Assembly: GCF_001854805.1 (NCBI RefSeq)
Contig: NZ_MBLO01000067.1
Coordinates: forward strand, 1-33,117
Origin: Pseudofrankia coriaricola
GTDB taxonomy: Bacteria > Actinomycetota > Actinomycetes > Frankiales > Frankiaceae
DNA: 33,117 bases
Reading direction: 5' to 3'
Shown here: positions 1-7,344 of the stretch, one piece after another
Layout: every line of letters starts with the position of its first letter
Numbering within the stretch: the first letter of the stretch is position 1
Notes under the pieces: generated by a model
Databases searched by the model: none
Told to the model about the DNA's origin: nothing
What the model saw: the letters and a program-made list of their open reading frames with translations, nothing else
Program-made: the position numbers and the translations under genes

Positions 1-48
1 CGGGCACGGGCCGGCCGCGAGGAAGGCTCACGACCGGCCGGCACGGCC

Positions 49-96
49 GCGACCGCCCTGAGCAGGGCGGATGGCATTTTCGGCAGGTACAGCGTG
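49..96. repeat. Direct repeat copy A flanking a transposase pseudogene
   Basis: About 45 bases here resemble 1126-1173 in the same orientation, sharing the core CAGGGCGGATGGCATT and the following TCGGCA. This copy contains the inverted repeat CCGCCCTG/CAGGGCGG separated by two bases. The two copies bracket the broken transposase. They may be part of the old element, an IS-end duplication or a target-site feature. Confidence 0.55.
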
Positions 97-1045
97 TTAT
101 AGAACGCCTCGTAGGCCCGGAGGGCGGTCAGGAGATGCCGCTGGTTCCAGATCTAGGTTCGGTCGAGGAGTTCTCGGCGGCAGGTTCGCACCCACCTTTC
201 CATGATCGCGTTCATGCGGGGGACCTGGACGCCGCTGCGCACGACCGTGATCCCGGCGTCGGCGAGGATGGCGTCGAACAGGGCTGGGTATTTGCTGTCT
301 CGGTCGCGGATGAGGTAGCGGGCGTTCGAGGCGGCGTCGTGGAGGTCCATGGCGAGGTTGCGGGTCACCTGGGTCACCCACGCCGTGGTGGGATGCGCGG
401 TCGCTCCCAGGATCCGGATTCGGCGACTGGCGTGTTCGATCACCGCGAGGATGTAGAGGCGTGTCCCGGTGAGGGTGACGGTCTCGAAGAAGTCGGCGGC
501 AAGGATCGCGTGCGCTTGGGTGTGGAGGAAGTCAGCCCAACTGGTCGCGGTCCGGTTAGGCGCTGGGTCGATACCCGCGTCGTGCAGGATCTCCCAGACT
601 GTCGACGGGGCAACCTTGACACCGAGCACCAACAGTTCACACCATGTATTCGGCGGTAACCCCAGCTGCTGTTCTCCCGAGCCAGGCGCAGCACCAGAAT
701 ACGGATCGAGGCCACGGTACGGGGCCGGCAGCGCCGCTTGGGACGGGAGGCGGCGGCATGGCGGTGTGCGATCAGGTCGCGGTGCCAGCGTAGGACGGTC
801 TCCGGGCGCACCAATAGCCGCAGGCCCTGCAGGGTTGGCCGCGGCAGCGCGTGCAGGAGCACGGCGAGCAGGGCGCGATCGGTGGGCTGGAACTGGATCC
901 GTTGGCCGTTGAGCTGGCGTTGCAGCACGGTGATCTGATGTCGCAACGTGAGGATCTCGACGTCCTTGTCACGGTCACCGCGGGGCAACAGGCGCAGCAG
1001 CGCGAAGGCGTTGGTGACACCGAGGTAGGTCAGCCGAAGCAGCAC
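92..1045 (-). pseudogene. Broken integrase-type (rve) IS transposase
   Basis: Read on the minus strand this was one DDE transposase with a retroviral-integrase core. The first part (1045 to about 645) starts MLLRLTYLGVTNAFALLRLL and has the helix-turn-helix block with VLRWHRDL and WGYRRIHG. The rest (about 638 to 153) has AADFFETVTLTG, YLIRDRDSKY and MNAIMERWVRTCRREL, which supply the catalytic D, D and E. Two lesions are visible: an apparent 2-base (GT) duplication near 638-643 shifts the frame after RRIHG, and a TAG at 153-155 interrupts the frame after ELLDRT. Beyond the TAG the frame still reads IWNQRHLL..YEAFYNT to about 92 and then runs into unrelated repeat sequence, so the C-terminus is missing. 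It cannot make a functional transposase. It is a relative, not a copy, of the transposase at 2791-3858. Confidence 0.85.
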
Positions 1046-1125
1046 GAATCGGCATCCTCGCGTAGTCGCCGGTCCTGGCGGGCGAGGGCCCGGTGCTGGG
1101 CGATCCCATGATCGGCAACTTCGGC

Positions 1126-1173
1126 TGCGACCCTGTGAACAGGGCGGATGGCATTCTCGGCATGCACAGGGCT
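1126..1173. repeat. Direct repeat copy B flanking a transposase pseudogene
   Basis: Second copy of the repeat seen at 49-96, in direct orientation, lying just outside the transposase 5' end and about 45 bases upstream of the vapBC promoter. Its hairpin is reduced to CCCTG/CAGGG. The shared core is nearly identical to copy A. Confidence 0.55.
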
Positions 1174-1217
1174 ACCCGACCGATCGTGGTGTGGTCGCGC
1201 CAGTACCACCAATGATG

Positions 1218-1237
1218 TATATTCTTGGTAGCTACCA
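1218..1237 (+). promoter_or_regulatory. vapBC promoter -10 and palindromic operator
   Basis: TATATT at 1218-1223 is a good -10 box, though no clear -35 is visible. It is followed at once by a perfect 12-bp palindrome, TGGTAGCTACCA (1226-1237), which would overlap the transcription start. VapB antitoxins usually repress their own operon through such palindromes, alone or with VapC. Assigning this site to VapB is inference from position and symmetry. Confidence 0.6.
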
Positions 1238-1258
1238 TGCGGCGGAGCGGAGGGCGTC

Positions 1259-1507
1259 ATGGCGGAGACCGGGATCGCGCGGCTATTCACGCATGGCAGG
1301 AGCCAGGCGGTGCGGCTGCCGAAGGAGTTCCGGCTGCCCGGTGATCGGGTGCGCGTCCGGCACGTCGGGGACGGTGTGCTGCTGGAGCCGATCGCCTCGG
1401 ATGTCGACGCCTGGTTCGCTGAGCTGGACCGGTTCGCCGAGGTGCCGCTGTTCGAAGACGGCAGGGACCAGCCGCCGACCCCTGCGGCCGAGGACATCTT
1501 CGAGTGA
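1259..1507 (+). CDS. vapB: VapB-type antitoxin (AbrB/MazE fold)
   Basis: This 82-residue protein is the antitoxin and DNA-binding partner of the PIN toxin encoded next. Residues about 3-55 are a swapped-hairpin AbrB/MazE/SpoVT domain, recognisable from HGRSQAVRLPKEFRLPGDRV and the following VGDGVLLEPI. The acidic, Pro-rich tail ending AAEDIFE is the part expected to wrap around the toxin. The ATG is preceded by GGAGGG at 1249-1254. The gene overlaps vapC by four bases (GTGA), so the two are translationally coupled with the antitoxin first, as is normal. The palindrome just upstream suggests autorepression. Length and layout are typical; the pair looks intact although surrounded by IS debris. 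Confidence 0.9.
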   Translation: MAETGIARLFTHGRSQAVRLPKEFRLPGDRVRVRHVGDGVLLEPIASDVDAWFAELDRFAEVPLFEDGRDQPPTPAAEDIFE

Positions 1508-1914
1508 CCTATCTGCTCGATACCAACGCTGTCGTCGCGTTGCTGCGCAACAAGCCGTCCGCCGTGCGGGACCGGTATCGGGCAGCGCAGGCGTCGGGTG
1601 GCTCGCTTGCACTGTCCTCGGTCGTAGTCTTCGAACTGTGGTATGGCGTGGCGAAGAGCAGCCGGGTCCAAGAGAACACCGACCGTCTGAGGGTGCTGCT
1701 GTCCGGCGACTTGGACTTGTTGGACTTCGACGACGAGGACGCCCGGACTGCCGGCCAGGTCCGCGCCTCACTCGAGAAGGACGGCAGATCGATCGGCGCC
1801 TACGACCTGCTGATCGCCGGCCAGGCCCTGCGGCGCGGACTCACCGTCGTCACTGCCAACACCTCCGAGTTCAGCCGGGTCGCCGGCCTGAACTGGCAGG
1901 ACTGGACAGCCTGA
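1504..1914 (+). CDS. vapC: VapC-type toxin, PIN-domain ribonuclease
   Basis: A 136-residue single PIN domain, the ribonuclease toxin of a type II toxin-antitoxin system; family members cleave tRNA or rRNA at specific sites using Mg2+. The acidic active-site residues are visible: D6 in LLDTNAVVALL, E44 in VVFELWYG, D101 in AYDLLIAGQAL, and the N119/T120 region of TVVTANTSEFSRV. The start is GTG at 1504, overlapping the vapB stop, with coupled translation and no separate ribosome-binding site. Nothing is truncated and all catalytic positions are kept, so it should be active. The RNA target cannot be read from the sequence. Confidence 0.92.
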   Translation: MTYLLDTNAVVALLRNKPSAVRDRYRAAQASGGSLALSSVVVFELWYGVAKSSRVQENTDRLRVLLSGDLDLLDFDDEDARTAGQVRASLEKDGRSIGAYDLLIAGQALRRGLTVVTANTSEFSRVAGLNWQDWTA

Positions 1915-2124
1915 CCACCACACCGTTCCGACGGCAACGCGCATGTCCGCCGGGAGCATGCGAGTGACGCGGGGGCACGCACCGCAATCGGAACCGCCGC
2001 AGATCGACGCGGCGTCGCTCGCCGTTCATTCCTCCCCGACCGACGACGTGTGCTCATTGTGTGTTCGGACGTGTAACGTGCCAAAACTCGATTCGGCGGG
2101 GTGACCTGGGGTTTCGCTGCTCGG

Positions 2125-2643
2125 TCAGGCCGCCGGGTAGTGCTCGTTGATCACGCCTCCGAGGACCGTGTGACGGCGGATCGGGCGGTCGAGAGGTACG
2201 ACGGTGGCTGGGTCGTGGTTCGGTGGGCGCTGGTCTCGCCCTTGGTGGGGTCGATGGTCGTTGAAGTGGCGGGCGAACTCGCCGAGCACGGCGGTGGCGT
2301 GGCGTTCGCCGTAGAGGAGGATCCGGTCGGTGCACTCCTGGCGGACGGAGCGGATGAACCGCTCCGCGTAGCAGTTCGCCCTCGGCGTCTGCGGTGGAGT
2401 CCGCACGACCCGGATGCCTTCGGCGGCGAACACGTCATCGAACGACCTCGTGTATTTCGCGTCTCGGTCGCGGATCAGGAACCGGAACCCGTCGAGGTGT
2501 CCGTCCAGGTCCATGACGAGTTGGCGTGCATGTTGGGTGACCCAGGCTCCGGTCGGGTGGGCGGTGACGCCGAGGATGTGGACGCGTCGCGTCTGGATCT
2601 CCATCACGAACAGCACGTAGAGCCGGCGCAGGGTGATGGTGTC
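2125..2643 (-). pseudogene. C-terminal fragment of a second rve-type transposase, split by a group II intron
   Basis: On the minus strand, from 2643 downward, the frame reads [17 protein letters not shown], then [16 protein letters not shown], then [18 protein letters not shown] and the typical end [14 protein letters not shown]. It matches residues about 183-355 of the intact transposase at 2791-3858, keeping the second D and the E of the catalytic triad. The N-terminal half, with the first catalytic D, is absent. Homology stops exactly at 2643/2644, where the 3' end of a group II intron begins, so the intron had entered the gene between the codons for ..HV and DT. The residues that an open frame would add upstream of this point are intron sequence, not transposase. 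Confidence 0.85.
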
Positions 2644-2713
2644 GTCGGGTAGGCCAGGCGCATTGCTGCGCCTGGCCCCCCTCAGAACCCGGCGTGCCAC
2701 TCGTCGCGGCACC
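2644..2713 (-). other. 3' end of a group II intron (domain VI and part of domain V)
   Basis: On the minus strand this 70-base stretch has the signature of a group II intron end. GGCCAGGCGCA and TGCGCCTGGCC form a perfect 11-bp stem closed by a GCAA tetraloop (domain VI). On the 3' side TA interrupts the helix before CCC pairs with GGG, placing a bulged A seven bases from the end ..CCCGAC, where the lariat branch point belongs. Upstream lies the 3' half of domain V (GGCACGCCGGGTTCTGAGG) with part of its loop. The 5' half of domain V, the rest of the ribozyme and any maturase gene are gone; the cut is exactly at the end of the IS at 2714. The downstream exon is the transposase fragment at 2125-2643. 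Confidence 0.75.
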
Positions 2714-2735
2714 TGTAGGGTGCCAGAAGTCGGCC
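2714..2735 (+). repeat. Left terminal inverted repeat of the IS
   Basis: Pairs with 3880-3901 in inverse orientation with two mismatches. The boundary at TGT is supported by the solitary copy at 19739, where the similarity to this IS also begins at TGT. Confidence 0.8.
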
Positions 2736-2790
2736 TGAGCCTGTGACCTGCGGCGATGCGATGGTCTGGCCATCGGCATGATGGTCAGCT

Positions 2791-3858
2791 GTGGTCGTGC
2801 GTCTGCTGTATCTGCTCTTCGTGCAGGTGTGTCGGTGGCTGGTGCTGCTGGGTCGTTCGTCGGCTTCGAAGGACGTCGAGTTGCTCGTCCTTCGGCATGA
2901 GGTCGCGATGCTGCGCCGTACCCAGCCCAGGCCACGGTGGGACTGGGCGGACCGGGCCGTGCTCGCCGCGCTGATCCGGCTCCTGCCGCAACGGCTTCGA
3001 CTGCACCGGCTGATCACCCCTGGCACCGTCCTACGGTGGCACCGGCGCCTGGTCGCCAGGAAGTGGACCTACGCACGCCGGACCGGACGGCCGCCGGTCG
3101 ATTCGGAAATCGCCTCGCTGATCGAACGGTTCGCGACCGAGAACAGGACCTGGGGGTACAAGCGGATCCAGGGTGAGTTGCTCAAGCTCGGCCACCGCGT
3201 TGGCGCGTCCACTATCCGCCGGGTCCTGAAGTCCTGCGGGCTGCCTCCCGCTCCTGTGCGGCAGACCGACACGACGTGGCGGCAGTTCCTGCGCACCCAG
3301 GCCTCGACGATGCTGGCTGTTGACTTCTTCCACGTGGACTGCGCGCTGACGCTGCGGCGGCTGTACTGCTTCTTCGTGATGGAGGTCGGCTCGCGCTACG
3401 TCCACGTCCTTGGGGTTACCGCGCATCCGGACGGGCCGTGGACCAACCAGCAGGTCCGGAATCTCCTCATGGACCTCGGGGACCGGGCGGCCGGCTTCCG
3501 GTTCCTGGTCCGCGACCGCGCCGGCCAGTTCACCGCCGCGTTCGACGCGGTCCTCGCCGACGCCGGCATCACCGCCGTCAAGATCCCACCCAGAACTCCC
3601 CGAGCAAACGCCTTCGCGGAACGATTCGTCCGCACCGTTCGAGCCGAAGTCACCGACCGCATGCTGATCTTCGGTGAACGGCACCTGCGCGCCGTCCTCG
3701 CCGAGTACGCACGGCACTACAACGGACGACGCCCCCACCACGCCCTCCAACTCCAACCGCCCCGACCCGACCACCCCATCGCCGACCTCACGGCAGGACG
3801 GATCAAACGCCGACCCATCCTCGGCGGCCTGATCAACGAGTACGAACCAGCCGCCTAG
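2791..3858 (+). CDS. DDE transposase with integrase core, IS3/IS481-like
   Basis: A 355-residue transposase that cuts and joins the IS ends. The N-terminal part (about 28-150) contains SKDVELLVLRHEVAML, a conserved VLRWHRRLVARKW block and WGYKRIQGEL, the DNA-binding helices. The integrase core follows, with D178 in MLAVDFFHVD, D242 in FLVRDRAGQF and E277 in NAFAERFVR; the last two are 35 positions apart, as expected of the rve fold. The C-terminus NGRRPHHAL and ILGGLINEYEPAA is complete. GTG at 2791 lies 77 bases inside the left terminal repeat. The frame is intact and all three catalytic residues are present, so it may be active. The residue after D242 pairs as RA rather than the common RD. 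Exact IS family assignment is uncertain. Confidence 0.92.
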   Translation: MVVRLLYLLFVQVCRWLVLLGRSSASKDVELLVLRHEVAMLRRTQPRPRWDWADRAVLAALIRLLPQRLRLHRLITPGTVLRWHRRLVARKWTYARRTGRPPVDSEIASLIERFATENRTWGYKRIQGELLKLGHRVGASTIRRVLKSCGLPPAPVRQTDTTWRQFLRTQASTMLAVDFFHVDCALTLRRLYCFFVMEVGSRYVHVLGVTAHPDGPWTNQQVRNLLMDLGDRAAGFRFLVRDRAGQFTAAFDAVLADAGITAVKIPPRTPRANAFAERFVRTVRAEVTDRMLIFGERHLRAVLAEYARHYNGRRPHHALQLQPPRPDHPIADLTAGRIKRRPILGGLINEYEPAA

Positions 3859-3879
3859 AACCCGCAGGTCAACGCTGGT

Positions 3880-3901
3880 GGCCGAGTTCTGGCACCCGAC
3901 A
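3880..3901 (-). repeat. Right terminal inverted repeat of the IS
   Basis: Reads TGTCGGGTGCCAGAACTCGG.. on the minus strand and mirrors the left end. It interrupts the C-terminal coding region of the IS982 transposase after the codons for MAMAAAIL. Confidence 0.8.
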
Positions 3902-4722
3902 AGATCGCCGCAGCCATGGCCATGATCCGCTGGGCGACCCTGATCGCGACGCCCTCGTAGGTGCGTCCGCCGTGTTCTTCCAGGTCAAGCTGCCCCTTGA
4001 GGGTGTCGTTGACCGATTCGATGAGCTGGCGGACCTTCTTGAGCAGCGGCTCGCCGGGCCGTTCCTTCTCCGTCTTGCGGTGCGGTCGCAGCAGTGTGAC
4101 GCCGTCCACGGCGAGTGACCGTTCGAGATCCTTCGAGGCGAAACCCTTGTCCGCAATCAGCAGGATCTTCCCGCGCTCGGCCACCAGGTCCGCGTTGTAG
4201 TCGAGCATCGCCTCCAGCACCTCCCGCTCGCCGATCTTCGGGTCGGCCAGCGCCCACATGATCGGCATTCCGGTGGGAGTGCAGACCAGGTAGAGCTTGA
4301 GTCCCCAGAAATACCGGGAGTGTGACGCGCAGTAGCCGTAGTTGGCCCAGCCCCCGAGGTCGGAACGCTTCACGGTCGGCCGGGACATCCCGCACGGCAC
4401 CGGGTCGCATCAGTGATCCAGTGGGTGTCGAACCAGAAGTCGGTGTCCACGGCGAGATCGCGGACGACCTTCTTGACCAGTGGTAACGCGTTGCGGAGCC
4501 GCTTGTTGTAGCCGGGCTGCTGCGGCAGGTAGGGGAACATGTCGGACAGGTGCTTGCGGGCGTGGCGCAGCCAGCGGGCCTCGGAGGTGAACCCGAGCAA
4601 GGACTGCGCCACTGCCAGGCAGACGAGTTCGGAGTCGGACAGTAGCGGCTGTTTGCCCACTCGCGGCCTCCCTCCGTACTCGTCGTCGATCTTACGTACA
4701 GTGCAATGAGGAGGGTCTCCAT
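3902..4722 (-). pseudogene. IS982-family transposase with two frameshifts and a lost C-terminus
   Basis: Minus-strand frame pieces join into one IS982-type protein: METLLIALYV (from the ATG at 4722), then IDDEYGGRPRVGKQPLLSDSELVCLAVAQ.. with LPQQPGYNKRLRNALPLV and FWFDTHWITDAT, then VPCGMSRPTVKRSDLGGWANYGYCASHSRYFWGLKLYLV, LLIADKGFASKDLE and VESVNDTLKGQLDLE-like sequence. Apparent single-base deletions near 4693 and near 4397 shift the frame. The C-terminus breaks off after RIMAMAAAIL where the IS at 2714-3901 begins. Programmed frameshifting is not usual in this family and two separate shifts are present, so this is a decayed copy. The remaining ..SGARTRPPALTCGF of the open frame is IS sequence. 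Confidence 0.85.
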
Positions 4723-4792
4723 GTCTTGCGTCACAACTCGATCTTGGAGGCCCTCTCCCCGTGCCCGGCCACCGGCCACCCAGCAGCCGGAA

Positions 4793-5461
4793 TTACTCGT
4801 CTAGCGGTTCTGCGCCGCCAGGTAGCTCGGCCGGCTCCGGCCGAAACCGCCGGAGGACCTTGGCGTTCCCTTGTGTTTGCAATCCGCCGGCCCGCGCGGT
4901 GGTGAGGTTCAGCTGGCCGGTGAGGACGCCGACGAGGAGTTGCGGCGGTCCGGTGAGAACGAGGTCGGGCTTCTCGGCGGCACCCAGGCGCGGGTGGACC
5001 TTGCCGTCGCCGGTTTCGACGGTGATTACGTCCTCGCCGGTGCGGAGCTCGATGGCGACGGGGGGTTGGTCGGGTGTTCGGTCGCTGACCAGGAGGCTGA
5101 TCGGGACCGCGAGCCAGTGGCCACGGCGGGCGTCTTGCTCGTCGGGTTCCGTCATCAAAGGAGCGCCCCACCGTCCGAGCTCCAAAAGGATGGCCTTGAG
5201 CTCCTGACCGCGTGGGGTGAGCCGGAAGACGGCGGTCGCGATCGGCGGCGGCGCTTCCTCCCGGGAGACGACTCCTTCACGTTCCAGGTCGCGAAGGCGC
5301 TCGGCGAGCAGGTTGGTGGCGATCCCGGGCAGGCCCTTGTGGAGGTCGGTGTAGCGGCAGGGCTGCTGCAAGAGCAACTCGCGCACGATCAGCAAGTTCC
5401 AGCGATCGCCGATCACATCGAGGGCCTTGGCGATGGCACAGAACTGTTTGTACGAACGCAT
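4793..5461 (-). CDS. HxlR-family transcriptional regulator with SCP2-like C-terminal domain
   Basis: A 222-residue DNA-binding regulator. Residues about 5-100 are a winged helix of the HxlR type: CAIAKALDVIGDRWNLLIVRELLL, then the recognition region GLPGIATNLLAERLRDLEREGVVSRE and the wing ending FRLTPRGQEL. Residues about 110-215 (HWLAVPISLL.., KPDLVLTGPPQLLVGVLTGQLNL) resemble the SCP2-like domain often fused to HxlR proteins, a probable lipid or small-hydrophobic ligand pocket. The gene is divergent from a DHA2 drug-efflux gene, with 82 bases between them that hold three related operator-like sites. By family precedent it represses the pump and itself and is released by a ligand; the ligand is unknown. 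The second HxlR gene (11065) has the same two-domain build. Confidence 0.9.
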   Translation of the reverse strand: MRSYKQFCAIAKALDVIGDRWNLLIVRELLLQQPCRYTDLHKGLPGIATNLLAERLRDLEREGVVSREEAPPPIATAVFRLTPRGQELKAILLELGRWGAPLMTEPDEQDARRGHWLAVPISLLVSDRTPDQPPVAIELRTGEDVITVETGDGKVHPRLGAAEKPDLVLTGPPQLLVGVLTGQLNLTTARAGGLQTQGNAKVLRRFRPEPAELPGGAEPLDE

Positions 5462-5484
5462 GCCAGCAACCTAGCCCGATCGAA

Positions 5485-5541
5485 CTTGAGAAGCAAACTG
5501 GACGGCTTGTGTTTCTCAAGGAGTGACTGTAGGTTCTCAAG
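5485..5541. promoter_or_regulatory. Candidate HxlR operators between regulator and efflux pump
   Basis: The shared promoter region holds CTTGAGAA (5485-5492) and two inverted counterparts, TTCTCAAG at 5513-5520 and again at 5534-5541. The first two form an inverted pair with centres 28 bp apart; the third is a direct repeat 21 bp after the second, close to two helical turns. It ends three bases before the pump's ATG, so binding there would block initiation. Assignment to the HxlR protein is inference. Confidence 0.5.
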
Positions 5542-5543
5542 CC

Positions 5544-7112
5544 ATGGAACGGAACCCGCTGATTCTCGTCTCGCTGCTGCTGGCGGCGTTTGTGATCAAC
5601 CTGGACATCACGATCGTCAACGTGGCGCTCCCGACGCTGGTGAGCGAGCTACATGCGTCGAACTCGCAGCTGCAGTGGGTCGTCGATGCCTACAACCTGT
5701 TGTTCGCCGCGCTGCTGCTGGCTGCAGGCAGCCTGAGCGACCGCCTCGGCCGCAAGGGATTTCTGCTTGCTGGCCTAGGCGTGTTCGGAGTCGCCAGCTT
5801 CGTCGGCGGTCTGACCACGACCTCCGGCGAGCTGATTGCCGCCCGCTGCTTCATGGGTGTCGGCGCGGCGATGATCTTCCCCGCCACCCTCTCGCTGATC
5901 TCGAACGTGTTCACCGAGCGGACCGAGCGGGCCAGGGCGATCGGCCTCTGGGGCGCGACGGCGGGCATCGCGATCGCGCTCGGCCCGATCGTCGGGGGCT
6001 GGCTGCTTGAACAGTTCAGCTGGAAGAGCATCTTCTTCGCGATGGCGCCCGTCGCCGCTGTCGGCGCCGCCCTCGTCGCCTGGAGCGTGCCGACTTCGCG
6101 CGATCCGGCCGCGCACAAGACCGACGGCCCGGGACTGGTGTTCTCGAGCGCGGCGATCGCGCTGCTGACCTACACGCTGATCGAAGCCCCGAAGTACGGT
6201 TGGAGCAGCGGCCGCACCCTCACGGGCTTCGCAGTCTCAGCCGCGGTGTTCGCCGTATTCATCGTCCGCGAGGCCACCGCCGCGGAGCCGATGCTCGACG
6301 TCAGCCTCTTCCGCAACCCTCGCTTCACCGCCGCCTGCGCCTCCGTCACGGTCACCTTCTTCGGGCTGTCCGGCTTCAGCTTCCTGATCACTCAGTATTT
6401 CCAGTTCTTCAAGGGCTACGGACCGCTGTCCACGGGCGTCCGCCTGCTGCCGGTCGCGGTGTCCGTGGGAATCATGTCGGTGCTCGGCACCAAGTTCGCC
6501 GTGCGCTTCGGCACCAAGCAGGTCGTAACCGTCGGCCTGGTCCTTCTCGCCGGCTTCTTCGCATGGGTCTCGACCGCAAGCGTGGCAACCAGCTACCTCG
6601 AGATCGTCGGTCAGATGCTGATCGGCGGCAGCGGCGTGGGGCTCGTCAGCGCACCGGCGACCGAGGCGATCATGGGGGTCGTGCCAAAGGCCAAAGCTGG
6701 CGTCGGCTCTGCTGTCAACGACGCCACCCGCCTGCTTGGAAGCACGCTCGGCGTCGCCGTGGTCGGCAGCGTTTTCGCCTCTATATACAACAACCGACTG
6801 ACCACGAGGCTGCCCACGGAGCTGGCTCCGCCGCTCGCGCGCACCGCCCACGAATCCGTCGGCGGCGCACTCAACCTGACCCAAGGCACTGGCCTCAGCG
6901 ATCATCCCGCACTCGCGAAGACCGTCCATTCCGCAGTGTCCACGGCGTTCTTCGACGGCTTCAGCGTTGCCTGCCTCGTCGTGGCGGGCGTCAGCCTGGC
7001 GGGGGCGATCGTCACCCTGCTCCTGCTGCCCGCCCATCCCGAACTGCCTGCCCGTCCCGAACTGCCTGCCCATCCCGAAGCAGAGCCGGCCCCCGCCCTG
7101 GAGCCCCAATGA
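5544..7112 (+). CDS. DHA2-family (EmrB/QacA-like) MFS multidrug efflux transporter
   Basis: A 522-residue inner-membrane proton antiporter with about 14 predicted membrane helices. The start of the family is clear: LLLAAFVINLDITIVNVALP (Asp21 in helix 1), WVVDAYNLLFAALLLAAGSL and the loop 2-3 motif GSLSDRLGRKG at about 62-72. Antiporter-type sequence appears in GATAGIAIALGPIVGGWLLEQFSWK. The ATG at 5544 fits the family start; a GTG at 5523 would add seven residues but has AAGGAG directly abutting it with no spacing. The C-terminal tail has three imperfect repeats of P(A/R)HPELPA, probably cytoplasmic and disordered. It is divergent from the HxlR gene and very likely controlled by it. Substrate is unknown; DHA2 members export cationic dyes, antibiotics or lipids. 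Confidence 0.92.
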   Translation: MERNPLILVSLLLAAFVINLDITIVNVALPTLVSELHASNSQLQWVVDAYNLLFAALLLAAGSLSDRLGRKGFLLAGLGVFGVASFVGGLTTTSGELIAARCFMGVGAAMIFPATLSLISNVFTERTERARAIGLWGATAGIAIALGPIVGGWLLEQFSWKSIFFAMAPVAAVGAALVAWSVPTSRDPAAHKTDGPGLVFSSAAIALLTYTLIEAPKYGWSSGRTLTGFAVSAAVFAVFIVREATAAEPMLDVSLFRNPRFTAACASVTVTFFGLSGFSFLITQYFQFFKGYGPLSTGVRLLPVAVSVGIMSVLGTKFAVRFGTKQVVTVGLVLLAGFFAWVSTASVATSYLEIVGQMLIGGSGVGLVSAPATEAIMGVVPKAKAGVGSAVNDATRLLGSTLGVAVVGSVFASIYNNRLTTRLPTELAPPLARTAHESVGGALNLTQGTGLSDHPALAKTVHSAVSTAFFDGFSVACLVVAGVSLAGAIVTLLLLPAHPELPARPELPAHPEAEPAPALEPQ

Positions 7113-7229
7113 CCGGGCCGGCCATTCAACGCACCACCGCCGGACGATCGAATGGTGGGCGCATCGCCGACCATTCCGCCGGATACGCGCCGGCGCCGGT
7201 GTCCGCCGACGTGCCGGCGCGATGACCCG

Positions 7230-7274
7230 ACTGGCCGGCCCCGGCCTCGCCCCTCCGGGACGGGGCCGGCCAGT
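7230..7274. terminator. Strong hairpin downstream of the efflux gene
   Basis: A perfect 14-bp inverted repeat, ACTGGCCGGCCCCG (7230-7243) and its complement (7261-7274), around a 17-base loop. There is no T-run, as is common for actinobacterial terminators. It lies 118 bases after the pump stop codon and before the convergent IS110 remnant. Confidence 0.6.
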
Positions 7275-7344
7275 TCGGACACCACTCCATACCAGAACGG
7301 CCGGCGTGTGCCGGTGGACAGCTCAGGGAATCTCAATGACGAAG

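Larger units (their letters stand above)
2714..3901 (+). mobile_element. Apparently complete 1.19-kb insertion sequence
   Basis: The element is bounded by imperfect inverted repeats of 22 bp (20 matches): TGTAGGGTGCCAGAAGTCGG.. at 2714-2735 and its counterpart at 3880-3901. The ends are TG..CA. It contains one intact transposase gene. No target-site duplication is visible, since CACC on the left does not match AGAT on the right. The left flank is a group II intron and the right flank an IS982 remnant, so a deletion or recombination has probably joined two different targets. A solitary relative of the left end lies at 19739-19822. Confidence 0.85.

Noticed and set aside
3902-4722. Programmed frameshift in the IS982 transposase
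   Set aside because: Two separate shifts are present, no slippery heptamer with a pause structure is evident, and the C-terminus is missing.
6237-7109. Long minus-strand open frame opposite the first efflux pump
   Set aside because: It is a shadow of a well-supported transporter in high-GC DNA and has low-complexity charged sequence with no family features.
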